64,000 nt of DNA from Sphingomonas sp. KR3-1 (lineage in GTDB: Bacteria; Pseudomonadota; Alphaproteobacteria; Sphingomonadales; Sphingomonadaceae): positions 62,001-126,000 of the forward strand of contig NZ_JBDZDQ010000001.1 of assembly GCF_040049295.1 (NCBI RefSeq). Direction: 5' to 3'. Of this stretch, positions 46,459 to 54,655 are shown piece after piece (positions within the stretch are counted from its first letter, which is position 1; every line of letters begins with the position of its first letter). The notes under the pieces are model-generated. The model did no database searches, was not told the DNA's origin, and was given only the letters and a program-made list of their open reading frames with translations. Both the position numbers and the translations under genes were made by a program.

Positions 46459-48798
46459 TCACTTGCGCGGCAATTCCACCGTTACCAGCGTGCCTTCGCC
46501 CGGTTCGGAGATCAGCTCGATCCGGCCGCGATGCGCCTCGACGAACTGCTTGGCGAGGGGGAGGCCGAGCCCGGTCGCGCGGTCGCCGCCGCGGGCGTTG
46601 CCGAACTGGGCGAAGCGATCGAAGGCGCTGGCCGCCGCCTCGCGGCTCATGCCCGGGCCATTGTCCGAGACGATGACGCGGGCGACGCGGCTGTTGCCGT
46701 CGAGATGGAGCAGCACCCTGCCCTGCTCGGGCGTCGCCGCGACGGCGTGGCGCAGCAGATGCTCGATGATCTGGCGGATGCGGCGCGGATCGCCGGTGAT
46801 GCTGCCCGCGCTGCCGGCATCCTCGACCACCAGCTCGATCCCCTTGGCCTTGGCGAGCGGCGCGACCGCCTCGGCGGCGTTGTGCGCGGCGATCTCGATA
46901 TCGACCGGCGCCTTTTCGAGCGGCGTGCCTTCGTTCTGCGTGAGATCGAGCACATCGTCGATCAGCACGCCGAGCCGCTCGACCGAGACCAGGATCGCCT
47001 CGGCATATTCGCGGCCGCTCTCGCTCAGCGGGCCCGCAAAGCCGCCGTCGAGCATCTCGGCAAAGCCCTTGATCGACGTGAGCGGGGTGCGCAGCTCGTA
47101 GCTCATATTGGCGAGGAACGAGGTCTTGACGCGGTCGGCCGCCTCCAGCGCCTCGTTGCGGGCGCTCAAGGCCCGCTCGGCGCGGTGGTGATCGGTGGTG
47201 TCGAGCATCGTCACCAGCGCATTGCCGTCGGGCAGCGGCACCGCGGTGATGTCGAAATGGCGGCCATCGGCAAAGGCGATGCTGCTCCCGCGCGACTGGC
47301 GGTCCTGCGCGGCGATGCGGATCAGGTCGCCGATGATGTCGGCGCGCGAGGCCTTGGCGAGCTTCGGCCCGGCGGCGCGGACGAGCTGCTGGACCTGGGG
47401 ATGGCCGTCGAGGAAGGCGTCCTCGAAATCCCAGACCTGGCGGAACTTGCGGTTCCACAGCTGCAGCCGGCCCTTGCCGAACACGGCGACCGCCTCGGCC
47501 AGGCTTTCCAGCGTGGCGGTGCGCACCTGCTGCATCTCGCCATGCTCGCGCTGCAGCTCGAACTGCTGGGTCTGGTCCTCGAACAGCAGCAGCAGCCCGC
47601 CCTCGGGCAGCGGCTGGGCGACGACGCGCAGATGGGTGGCGCCGACGCTCCACGTCTCCTCGACCGCGTCGGGCGAGACGAACCATTCGCGCCGCTCCGC
47701 CTTCCATGCCGGATAGTCGCGCACCTCAGGCAGGCGATTGGCCTCGCGCATGCGATCGAGCACGCGATCGAATTCGGGGCGATCGGCCAGCCACTCGTTC
47801 TTCACCGCGAACATGCGGCGGAAGGGCTGGTTGGAGAAGATCAGGCTGCGATCGGCGCCGAACTGCGCCACGCCCGACGAGATCTTGTCGAGCATCGCGC
47901 GCTGGGCCTGGGCGAAGCGCTTGAGGCCGCCGCGCGCCTGCTCGAGCTCCTCGACATCGACCGCGAAGCCGGCGACGCCGCCAGTGGAGAGCGGCATGTC
48001 GTGCAGGCGCAGCATGCGGCGGGTGCCGCCGATCGTCGCGGGCATCGCCGCGGTCTGCGGCTCGCCGGTATCGCGCGCGATCGCGGCATTGGCGAGCGGC
48101 CCGCCCATGCCGACCCCTTCGACCAGCTCGAGCCCGCGGGCGACGACGTCCTCGGCATCCTTGCCCTCGACCGCGGCGACATAGGCCGAATTGACCATCA
48201 GCAGGCGCAGATCGGCGCCGCGATACCACATCGGCATCGGCGACGCCTCGATCAGCGCGGTGAGCGCATCGAACGCGGCGCGCAGGCGCGTGGCCTCGCG
48301 CTGGAGGCGGTTGATCTCGGACTGGCTCTCGGTCGCGTCGAGGAACCAGAGGACGACGCCGCCCGGCGCGTTGACCGCCTGCGGCGCGCGCTCGCCGATC
48401 ACCAGCAGCGCGCGCTCGGAGCCGCGGGCGCGGACCGAGAGGCTGAACGGCTTGCCGGCCTTTTGCGCGGCGGCGACATGGACGGCGAGCGCATCGGCAT
48501 CCTCGGGCAGCAGCCCGGCATCCTTGCCGCTCAGATCCTCGACCGCGCGCGGCAGGTCCTGCAGGCCGAGCCAGTCGCCAAGGCGGCGCGGCAGCTCGAT
48601 CCGGCCATCGGCGCGGATCAGCATCGCCTGGGCGGGCGAGCCGCTGACCAGGGCGCCGAGCTGGGCATTGGTCTCGGCGATGCCGGCGGCTTCGGCGCGC
48701 GCGCGCAGGCCGGCGAACAGCGCCCAGACGCCGCCGATCACGAGCAGCGCAAGCGCGGCGCCTGCGATCACCGCAGCCGATTGCGTGATATGGATCAA
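46459..48798 (-). CDS. divL: DivL-type cell-cycle pseudokinase with Tyr at the histidine site
   Basis: A 779-residue membrane-linked protein. One N-terminal helix (AAVIAGAALALLVIGGVWALF) is followed by several PAS-like domains (about 60-500), then the dimerisation helix SYELRTPLTSIKGFAEML where the usual His is Tyr567 (codon 47098-47100), then an HATPase domain (NAAEAVAPL, SDNGPGM, ATGLGLPLAKQF). This Tyr is the DivL hallmark. In Caulobacter, DivL acts with DivK, PleC and CckA in the CtrA cell-cycle pathway. The position upstream of tsaE supports the name. The kinase activity is not needed in Caulobacter. Confidence 0.9.
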   Translation of the reverse strand: MIHITQSAAVIAGAALALLVIGGVWALFAGLRARAEAAGIAETNAQLGALVSGSPAQAMLIRADGRIELPRRLGDWLGLQDLPRAVEDLSGKDAGLLPEDADALAVHVAAAQKAGKPFSLSVRARGSERALLVIGERAPQAVNAPGGVVLWFLDATESQSEINRLQREATRLRAAFDALTALIEASPMPMWYRGADLRLLMVNSAYVAAVEGKDAEDVVARGLELVEGVGMGGPLANAAIARDTGEPQTAAMPATIGGTRRMLRLHDMPLSTGGVAGFAVDVEELEQARGGLKRFAQAQRAMLDKISSGVAQFGADRSLIFSNQPFRRMFAVKNEWLADRPEFDRVLDRMREANRLPEVRDYPAWKAERREWFVSPDAVEETWSVGATHLRVVAQPLPEGGLLLLFEDQTQQFELQREHGEMQQVRTATLESLAEAVAVFGKGRLQLWNRKFRQVWDFEDAFLDGHPQVQQLVRAAGPKLAKASRADIIGDLIRIAAQDRQSRGSSIAFADGRHFDITAVPLPDGNALVTMLDTTDHHRAERALSARNEALEAADRVKTSFLANMSYELRTPLTSIKGFAEMLDGGFAGPLSESGREYAEAILVSVERLGVLIDDVLDLTQNEGTPLEKAPVDIEIAAHNAAEAVAPLAKAKGIELVVEDAGSAGSITGDPRRIRQIIEHLLRHAVAATPEQGRVLLHLDGNSRVARVIVSDNGPGMSREAAASAFDRFAQFGNARGGDRATGLGLPLAKQFVEAHRGRIELISEPGEGTLVTVELPRK

Positions 48799-48851
48799 AG
48801 CGCGCCGCTCCGGGGGATCATCCCAATCCCTTAGGCCAGTTTGTCGCCAAA

Positions 48852-48882
48852 CGAAAAGGGCCCGGCTTGCGGCCGGGCCCTT
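48852..48882 (-). terminator. Terminator downstream of ahcY
   Basis: GGGCCCGGC (48858-48866) and GCCGGGCCC (48872-48880) form a perfect 9-bp stem with a 5-base loop, followed on the minus strand by TTTT-CG-TTT. A T-rich tract also follows on the plus strand (48885-48890). Confidence 0.85.
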
Positions 48883-48904
48883 CCTTTTTTCGCTTCGCAG
48901 CGGA

Positions 48905-50305
48905 TCAGTAGCGATAGTGATCCGGCTTGAACGGGCCCTCGACCGGCACGCCGATATAATCGGCCTGCTTCTTCGAGAGCTTGGTGAGCTTGACGCCCAG
49001 CTTCTCGAGGTGGAGCTCGGCGACCTTCTCGTCGAGGTGCTTCGGCAGGACGTAGACGTCGTTGCCGTAGGTTTCCGACTTGGTCCACAGCTCGATCTGG
49101 GCGAGCGTCTGGTTGGTGAAGGACGACGACATCACGAACGACGGGTGGCCGGTCGCGTTGCCGAGGTTCACCAGGCGGCCCTTCGACAGGATGATGATCT
49201 GCTTGCCGTCCGGGAACTCGACCAGGTCGACCTGCGGCTTCACTTCGGTCCACTTGTAGTTCGACAGGCCCGAGATCTGAATCTCGCTGTCGAAGTGGCC
49301 GATGTTGCAGACGATCGCCATGTTCTTCATGCCGGCCATGTGCTCGGCGGTGATGACGTCGGCGTTGCCGGTGGCGGTGACGAAGATGTCCGAGCGGGTG
49401 ACCGCCTCTTCCATCGTCACGACTTCATAGCCTTCCATCGCCGCCTGCAGCGCGCAGATCGGATCGATCTCGGTGACGAGCACGCGGGCGCCGCCATTGC
49501 GCAGCGACGCGGCCGAGCCCTTGCCGACATCGCCGAAGCCGGCGACGGTGGCGACCTTGCCGGCGAGCATCACGTCGGTGCCGCGGCGGATCGCGTCGAC
49601 CAGCGATTCCTTGCAGCCATAGAGGTTGTCGAACTTCGACTTGGTGACGCTGTCGTTGACGTTGATCGCCGGGAACGGGAGCTCGCCCTTCTTGGCGATG
49701 TGATAGAGGCGGTGGACGCCGGTGGTGGTCTCTTCCGAGACGCCCTTGATGTTCTTCACCGTCTCGGTGAGGTAGCCCGGCTTGCGCTTGATGAATTCCT
49801 TCACCGCGCGCTGCATCTCGACTTCCTCGTCATTCTCCGGCTCGCCGAACGACTGGCCGGCCTCGAGCTTGGCGCCCCACAGCGCGAACATCGTCGCGTC
49901 GCCGCCGTCGTCGAGGATCATGTTGCAGGTCTCGTCGCCCCAATCGAAGATCGAGCCGACATAGTCCCAATATTCGGCCAGGCTCTCGCCCTTGATCGCG
50001 AACACCGGCACGCCCGACGCGGCGATGGCGGCGGCGGCGTGGTCCTGCGTCGAGTAGATGTTGCAGGTCGCCCAGCGGACCTTGGCGCCGAGCGCGGTCA
50101 GCGTCTCGATCAGCACCGCGGTCTGGATCGTCATGTGGAGCGAGCCGGTGATGCGTGCGCCCGCGAGCGGCTGCGACGCGCCGAACTCCGAGCGGAGCGC
50201 CATCAGGCCGGGCATCTCGGTCTCGGCGATGTTGATCTCGGCGCGGCCGAAATCAGCGAGCGAGATGTCCTTAACGACGTAATCCTTGTCGAGCACGGTA
50301 GCCAC
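48905..50305 (-). CDS. ahcY: Adenosylhomocysteinase
   Basis: A 466-residue NAD-dependent enzyme that splits S-adenosylhomocysteine into adenosine and homocysteine, relieving inhibition of methyltransferases. Typical elements are [16 protein letters not shown] near the start, [13 protein letters not shown] with the catalytic residues, the NAD loop in [21 protein letters not shown], and the C-terminal KPDHYRY. The 20-bp palindrome at 50400-50419 lies about 95 bases upstream, probably its operator. It diverges from the cobalamin-riboswitch gene. Confidence 0.95.
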   Translation of the reverse strand: MATVLDKDYVVKDISLADFGRAEINIAETEMPGLMALRSEFGASQPLAGARITGSLHMTIQTAVLIETLTALGAKVRWATCNIYSTQDHAAAAIAASGVPVFAIKGESLAEYWDYVGSIFDWGDETCNMILDDGGDATMFALWGAKLEAGQSFGEPENDEEVEMQRAVKEFIKRKPGYLTETVKNIKGVSEETTTGVHRLYHIAKKGELPFPAINVNDSVTKSKFDNLYGCKESLVDAIRRGTDVMLAGKVATVAGFGDVGKGSAASLRNGGARVLVTEIDPICALQAAMEGYEVVTMEEAVTRSDIFVTATGNADVITAEHMAGMKNMAIVCNIGHFDSEIQISGLSNYKWTEVKPQVDLVEFPDGKQIIILSKGRLVNLGNATGHPSFVMSSSFTNQTLAQIELWTKSETYGNDVYVLPKHLDEKVAELHLEKLGVKLTKLSKKQADYIGVPVEGPFKPDHYRY

Positions 50306-50399
50306 TTGTCTGTCTCCAGATGTGAATCAGTTGCGCGCCGGGAATCGCCGGCCGCGATGCGCGCGCCCTAGCCGCTTCGCCGCGCGGGCGCAATTCCGA

Positions 50400-50419
50400 A
50401 TATAAAGATATCTTTATAT
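50400..50419. promoter_or_regulatory. Perfect 20-bp palindrome upstream of ahcY, SahR-type operator candidate
   Basis: ATATAAAGATATCTTTATAT is exactly self-complementary and is AT-rich in a GC-rich context. ahcY transcription would run to the left through it, with TATATT as a possible -10. Such sites before methionine-cycle genes in proteobacteria are ascribed to the ArsR-type regulator SahR, which senses S-adenosylhomocysteine (from memory). The assignment is inference; no such regulator is in the window. Confidence 0.7.
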
Positions 50420-50424
50420 GTCGC

Positions 50425-50453
50425 TTGACGGGGCGTCCCGCGGGGCGGATGCT
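50425..50453 (+). promoter_or_regulatory. Possible promoter for the riboswitch transcript
   Basis: TTGACG (50425-50430) and GATGCT (50448-50453) are spaced by 17 bases. Initiation about 7 bases later would fall at the first base of the aptamer. The -10 is weak, so this is tentative. Confidence 0.4.
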
Positions 50454-50460
50454 CAGGGCG

Positions 50461-50628
50461 TCGAGGTTCTTCCGGCCGGCCCGGAAGCTAAGACGGGAAG
50501 CCGGTGCGAGCCCGGCGCTGCCCCCGCAACTGTGAGCGGCGAGCGGCGATCCAGCATGTCACTGAGGGCGCGCCCTTGGGAAGACGGATCGTCCGCGCTG
50601 ACCCGCGAGCCAGGAGACCTGCCTCGGC
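50461..50628 (+). ncRNA. Cobalamin (B12) riboswitch
   Basis: The conserved core of the cobalamin aptamer is present. GGGAAGCCGGTGCGAG (50505-50520 region) precedes GCTGCCCCCGCAACTGTGAG (B12 box and adjacent conserved segment). CACTGAGGG and TTGGGAAGACGG follow, then GACCCGCGAGCCAGGAGACC and TGCC. P1 is formed by CGAGG near 50462 and CCTCG near 50622. It is on the plus strand. The next gene, 113 bases on, is the thioesterase at 50741. CACCGGCG (50640-50647) and CGCCGGTG (50698-50705) could pair as part of the expression platform. Confidence 0.92.
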
Positions 50629-50740
50629 GCGATATCGTCCACCGGCGGGGTGCCCGGTCTGGTCGCTTGCATGCCGCGGCCAGCGATGCGCCGCGCGCGC
50701 CGGTGTCCATGCTCGCCCCGCCCAACCGGGTTTGCAGATC

Positions 50741-51472
50741 ATGACCATTCCTTCCCCCGTCCGCCTCATCGACATGGTGTTCCCCGGCGACACCAACCAC
50801 CACGGTACCTTGTTCGGCGGGGTCGCGCTGGCGCATATGGACAAGGTCGCGTTCCTCGCCGCCTCGCGCCACGGCCGCGCCGCCTTCGTCACCGCCGCCT
50901 CCGAGCGGATCGACTTCGCCGCGCCGGCGCTGAAGGGCGAGCTGATCGAGGCGACGGGCCGCGTCGTCCGCGTCGGCACGCGCTCGCTCGACGTCGAGGT
51001 CGAGCTGGTCGCCGAGGCGCTGCTCAGCGGCGAGCGGCGGCTGTGCACGCGCGGGCGCTTCACGCTGGTCGCGCCGGCGGGCGGGCCGCTGCCGCCGCTC
51101 GCGCCGGCCGAGCCGGAGCCCGAACCCGCCGACGTGCTGCGCATGGCCGACATGGTCTTCCCGCCCCAGACCAACCATTACGGCACGCTGTTCGGCGGCG
51201 AGGCGCTGCGGATGCTGGGCAAGGCGGCGTTCATCGCGGCGACGCGGGATACGCGCAAGGTGATGGTGATGGCCGCCTCCGAGCGCGTCGACTTCACCAC
51301 GCCGATCCGCGAGGGCGAGATGATCGAGCTGGCCGCCCGGGTGACGATGCGCGGCAACCGCTCGCAGCGGGTGCGGGTCGAGCTATGGGCGGAGGACCTG
51401 CTCAGCGGCGCGCGCCGGCGCGCGGCCTCGGCGGAGTTCGTGATGGTTGCGACCGCGCCCGCCACGACCTAG
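50741..51472 (+). CDS. Double-hotdog acyl-CoA thioesterase downstream of a B12 riboswitch
   Basis: A 243-residue enzyme made of two hotdog domains in tandem. The first carries NHHGTLFGGVAL (about 18-29) and the second NHYGTLFGGEAL (about 144-155), so both active-site motifs are kept. It should hydrolyse acyl-CoA to free acid and CoA. It is the first gene after the cobalamin riboswitch and in the same direction, so it is probably controlled by B12. A short frame (50709-50744, MLAPPNRVCRS) overlaps its start by 4 bases. There is no strong Shine-Dalgarno, which may fit control at translation. The link to B12 is inference. Confidence 0.85.
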   Translation: MTIPSPVRLIDMVFPGDTNHHGTLFGGVALAHMDKVAFLAASRHGRAAFVTAASERIDFAAPALKGELIEATGRVVRVGTRSLDVEVELVAEALLSGERRLCTRGRFTLVAPAGGPLPPLAPAEPEPEPADVLRMADMVFPPQTNHYGTLFGGEALRMLGKAAFIAATRDTRKVMVMAASERVDFTTPIREGEMIELAARVTMRGNRSQRVRVELWAEDLLSGARRRAASAEFVMVATAPATT

Positions 51473-51579
51473 ACGGAAGCGGAGTGCGGAGCTTTGGTAC
51501 CCCAAGTTTCGGCCCGTGACGAAAGGATCGGGCCGGGGCAGGATCGTTGCATATCCTTCCTCACGCCCGCGAGTTCCCC

Positions 51580-52134
51580 ATGTTCAAAATTGTAGCGTCC
51601 GCGTTGTTCCTCTCGCTCGCCTGGACCTTGCCCGCCGCCGCACAGGGCGCGGCAGCGGAGGAGGTGAGCAGCGCCGGGGACGTTCCCGATCACGGCAATC
51701 CGGAGGCCGCCGCCCGGGCCTGGGCCGAGGCGAAGCGCAATGCTCCCGAGCAGGTGAGGCAGAATTGCTGGAATCTCGGCTGCATGGTGATCGTCAACCA
51801 GACGAGCGACTATGACGTGATCGGCTTCTATGTCGATTCGGCCAAGCCGGGGAAGCATCCCTTCTGGAGCGGCAACCAGTTCGGCGAGCCGCTGCCCCCG
51901 GAACGGGCGACGCTGCGCTTCAAGACCGGCAATGCCGAGACCTGCGCCCTGCCGGTGCGCTTCGTGCTGCGCCAGCGGGACACCCATGCGAAGGTGGACG
52001 TGACCGGCACCGCCAGCTTCTGCTCCTCGCCGCACCAGGACACGCTGGTGCGGATCAATGCGCCGGACGGGCCCCAGGGCAAGGTCTATGTCCGCGGCGA
52101 CGACGAGGCGCCGCCGCTGCCGCAGACGCACTGA
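51580..52134 (+). CDS. Secreted hypothetical protein
   Basis: A 184-residue protein with signal peptide MFKIVASALFLSLAWTLPAAAQ. The mature part has NCWNLGCMVIVNQTSDYDVIGFYVD, a hydrophobic strand-rich segment and several paired cysteines, so it is likely a small disulfide-stabilised periplasmic protein. No family is recognised. The start at 51580 opens the signal peptide. Confidence 0.65.
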   Translation: MFKIVASALFLSLAWTLPAAAQGAAAEEVSSAGDVPDHGNPEAAARAWAEAKRNAPEQVRQNCWNLGCMVIVNQTSDYDVIGFYVDSAKPGKHPFWSGNQFGEPLPPERATLRFKTGNAETCALPVRFVLRQRDTHAKVDVTGTASFCSSPHQDTLVRINAPDGPQGKVYVRGDDEAPPLPQTH

Positions 52135-52143
52135 TCGAACGGC

Positions 52144-52911
52144 TCAGTCGCACCAGAGGACGGTGTTCACCAGATGCGGCCTGGCGCAGCCCCTGGCGGG
52201 GAGCGGAAGCTTCATGCCCGGGCGCCACAGGCCGAGCCGGCGCTCGATATTGGGCATTTCGGAGTCGATCACCGCGAGCGGATTGCCATCGCCATAATGG
52301 GTCGCGCTGCGATAGCGCAGGGCCTGGGTGTAGCGCAGCGCGGAATCGGGCTTGCTGACGGTGATCCAGTAGCCGAACGGCTTGTCATCGGTCGGCTCGG
52401 CGGAGATCATCGCGCCCTGAAGCGGGCCGCCCGCCACGTAGCGGACCTCCTGGTTGTTGTTGCGCCCCGCACGCCTGGCATAGACGGAGACGAACGCGTC
52501 CTTCGCGCGGTCATAGGCGAGCAGCTGGGTCGAGACGCGCTGGTCGCCATTGCCGCTGTGCACGCTCGCGAGCTGCACGAGCAACAGCGCCCGCCCGCCA
52601 GCTGGATGCACGATGCGCGCGCTCTCCAGATAGTGCGGTACGTCGAACAGGTCGGGCGCCGGCCCCACGTGGAGCGCCTGGGAGAGGTCCGGGCTGCAGC
52701 TACGTCCCCCATCCCGGCTGAGGCACAGGGTGAGCGCCCCGGGCTCGGGATTGTCGGCGACGTCGACGGAATCCGGCCCCTGGACGACGGTCAGCCGCCA
52801 GGGCGCACGCGTAGCGAACGGCTTGGCCAGGTCGAGTGTGGCGCTCTGCTTGGCTTGGGGCGCCGCCGCACCCCCGGCGAGCAGCGCCAGCACCAGCGCC
52901 GCGCGGATCAT
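52144..52911 (-). CDS. Secreted hypothetical protein coupled to yqgE
   Basis: A 255-residue protein with signal peptide MIRAALVLALLAGGAAA. It contains beta-rich segments (SATLDLAKPFATRAPWRLTVVQGPDSVDVADNPEPG) and paired cysteines (CLSRDGGRSC; the end GCARPHLVNTVLWC). Its start overlaps the yqgE stop by 4 bases, so the two are expressed together. No family is recognised. Confidence 0.7.
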   Translation of the reverse strand: MIRAALVLALLAGGAAAPQAKQSATLDLAKPFATRAPWRLTVVQGPDSVDVADNPEPGALTLCLSRDGGRSCSPDLSQALHVGPAPDLFDVPHYLESARIVHPAGGRALLLVQLASVHSGNGDQRVSTQLLAYDRAKDAFVSVYARRAGRNNNQEVRYVAGGPLQGAMISAEPTDDKPFGYWITVSKPDSALRYTQALRYRSATHYGDGNPLAVIDSEMPNIERRLGLWRPGMKLPLPARGCARPHLVNTVLWCD

Positions 52912-53468
52912 GCCGTCCCCGCGCTGTTCGCCAGCATCCGGGGATCGATCCCCGCCCCGGCAAAGGCGACTGCCCAGCGGTCCTCGGCATCGATGTCGTA
53001 GATCAGGTCGGGCGTGCCGGCGGTGTTGAACCAGCCGTGCCGCGCCATCTCGTTGTCGAGCTGGCCCTCGCCCCAGCCGGCATAGCCGAGCGCGATGAGA
53101 TATTTGGACGGGCCGGTGCCGTCGGCGATCGCGCGCAGCACGTCGACCGTGCCGGACAGCGCCCAGCGCCCGCCGACGTTGATCGTGTCCTGCCCGCCCC
53201 AATCGGGCGAATGGAGGACGAAGCCGCGTCGCGGCTCCACCGGACCGCCGAAATGGACCGGCCCGTCGGGCGCGAGGCCGGGATCGATCTCGAACTGCTT
53301 GAGCAGGTCGTGCAGGCTCAGCCCCTCGATCGTGTCGCCGATGCCGATGCCGAGCGCGCCCTCCTGGTCATGCGCGCACATCGCGATCACCGCGTGATCG
53401 AAGCGCGGATCGCCGATGCCCGGCATGGCGAGGAGGAATTGTCCGGTGAGGAAAGGCGTCGAGTCCAT
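52908..53468 (-). CDS. YqgE/AlgH family protein
   Basis: A 186-residue protein of the YqgE (DUF179) family. FLTGQFLLAMPGIGDPRFDHAVIAMCAHDQEGALG and SKYLIALGYAGWGEGQLDNEM are hallmark segments. Its biochemical role is unclear; in some bacteria it affects alginate or is linked to YqgF. No signal peptide is seen. It is coupled to the 52144-52911 gene. Confidence 0.9.
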   Translation of the reverse strand: MDSTPFLTGQFLLAMPGIGDPRFDHAVIAMCAHDQEGALGIGIGDTIEGLSLHDLLKQFEIDPGLAPDGPVHFGGPVEPRRGFVLHSPDWGGQDTINVGGRWALSGTVDVLRAIADGTGPSKYLIALGYAGWGEGQLDNEMARHGWFNTAGTPDLIYDIDAEDRWAVAFAGAGIDPRMLANSAGTA

Positions 53469-53595
53469 GGCCGATCAACGTAGCCGCACCGTTTCGGCTC
53501 CGCCACGCTTGAAAATCGAACGGCAATCGCCCTTCGCCCTGCGCTTGCCGAAGGCCCATTCCGCCTTTCCCAAAGGCGCGGAAGAAAGTACGGGG

Positions 53596-53619
53596 CTTCG
53601 ACAAGCTCAGCCCGAACGG
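53596..53619. repeat. Sphingomonad-type short repeat before the peroxiredoxin gene
   Basis: CTTCGACAAGCTCAGCCCGA continued by ACGG is a motif found many times in intergenic spaces of sphingomonads (from memory). Only one clear copy was noted in this window. Confidence 0.5.
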
Positions 53620-53639
53620 GGTTGAGGGCAGGAGAACGC

Positions 53640-54125
53640 ATGATGACCATCCAGGTTGGCGACCGCATCCCCAGCATCACTTTCGTCAAGGTGACGGAGG
53701 GCGGCCCCGAGCAGATCAGCTCGGACGACTATTTCGCCGGCCGCAAGGTTGCGCTGTTCTCGGTGCCGGGTGCCTTCACCCCGACCTGCTCGGCCAAGCA
53801 CCTGCCGGGCTTCGTCGAGAAGGCCGACGAGATCCTCGCCAAGGGCGTGGACGAGATCGCCTGCACCGCAGTCAACGACGCGTTCGTGATGGGCGCATGG
53901 GGCAAGGCCAGCGGCGTCGAGGGCAAGGTGACGATGCTCGCCGACGGCAATGGCGACTTCCCCAAGGCGCTGGGCCTGACCATGGACGGATCGAAGTTCG
54001 GCATGGGCACGCGCGGCCAGCGCTTCTCGATGCTGGTCAATGACGGCGTGGTCGAGCAACTCAACGTCGAGGCACCGGGCCAGTTCGAAGTCAGCTCGGC
54101 CGATTATCTGCTCGGCCAGCTCTAA
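53640..54125 (+). CDS. Prx5-type peroxiredoxin
   Basis: A 161-residue thiol peroxidase. The active-site segment is PGAFTPTCSAKHLPGF with the peroxidatic Cys near residue 50. The Prx5-like form uses glutathione or thioredoxin as reductant; trxA is elsewhere in the window. GGAG precedes the ATG at 53640, and a second ATG three bases on is equally possible. A terminator follows. Confidence 0.88.
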   Translation: MMTIQVGDRIPSITFVKVTEGGPEQISSDDYFAGRKVALFSVPGAFTPTCSAKHLPGFVEKADEILAKGVDEIACTAVNDAFVMGAWGKASGVEGKVTMLADGNGDFPKALGLTMDGSKFGMGTRGQRFSMLVNDGVVEQLNVEAPGQFEVSSADYLLGQL

Positions 54126-54153
54126 GTTCGAGGCCGTAACGGAACCGTGAGAG

Positions 54154-54181
54154 GCTCGCCGAGTTGATTCGGCGAGCTTTT
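54154..54181 (+). terminator. Terminator of the peroxiredoxin gene
   Basis: GCTCGCCGA (54154-54162) and TCGGCGAGC (54169-54177) make a perfect 9-bp stem with a 6-base loop, followed by TTTT. Confidence 0.9.
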
Positions 54182-54196
54182 CAGAAAGGGACCGTC

Positions 54197-54493
54197 ATGG
54201 CCGAGACCGATACCACGACTGCCAACAGCACCAGCAACAGCACGGGCAACGACACCGGGACCAGCATCCCGACCACGCTCGAAGAGGCGACCGAGCAGGC
54301 CAAGAGCTTCCTTGCCCAGGCACAGGAAGTGATCGGCGATGCAGTGGACGCCACCGTCGCCGCGGTGAAGGAACACCCGATCGCTGCAGCCGGCATCGCC
54401 GCCGGCGTTGCCGCTGCGGTGGGCGGTGCCGCCTATGCCGCCACGCAACTGGGCAGCGAGCCCGCCAAGCCGGCGGCCAAGAGCAAGAAGTAA
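54197..54493 (+). CDS. Small protein with YqjD-like pattern
   Basis: A 98-residue protein. A Thr/Asn/Ser-rich N-terminus is followed by a helix (LEEATEQAKSFLAQAQEVIGDAVDATVAAVKEHPIAAAGIAAGVAAAVGGAAYAA), an arrangement of amphipathic helix plus C-terminal membrane helix like that of the YqjD/ElaB (DUF883) ribosome-anchoring group. The match is by pattern only. AAGGGA precedes the ATG. Confidence 0.6.
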   Translation: MAETDTTTANSTSNSTGNDTGTSIPTTLEEATEQAKSFLAQAQEVIGDAVDATVAAVKEHPIAAAGIAAGVAAAVGGAAYAATQLGSEPAKPAAKSKK

Positions 54494-54501
54494 GCCCCTA
54501 A

Positions 54502-54607
54502 AAGCCCCTCCTCGTTGGGGGGAGGGGTTGGGATGGGAATGTCGCATCGAGACCATCGCTCGCGATTTCTGCCCCACCCCAACCCCTCCCCTGAAGGGGA
54601 GGGGCTT
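54502..54607. repeat. Paired inverted-repeat (REP-like) element, copy C
   Basis: The element begins AAGCCCC and ends GGGGCTT. Arm one contains GCCCCTCCTCGTTGGGGGGA and GGGGTTGGGATGGG; arm two contains GCCCCACCCCAACCCC and TCCCCTGAAGGGGAGGGGC. The layout equals that of copy A at 43467. Confidence 0.9.
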
Positions 54608-54655
54608 ACTATGTGTGGTCTTGCCAGCGTCATCTTTGCGCATTAGCCGTCAAAG

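Noticed and set aside
50504..50740. N-terminal extension of the thioesterase into the riboswitch
   Set aside because: The DNA there forms the conserved aptamer and the hotdog domain begins after 50741.
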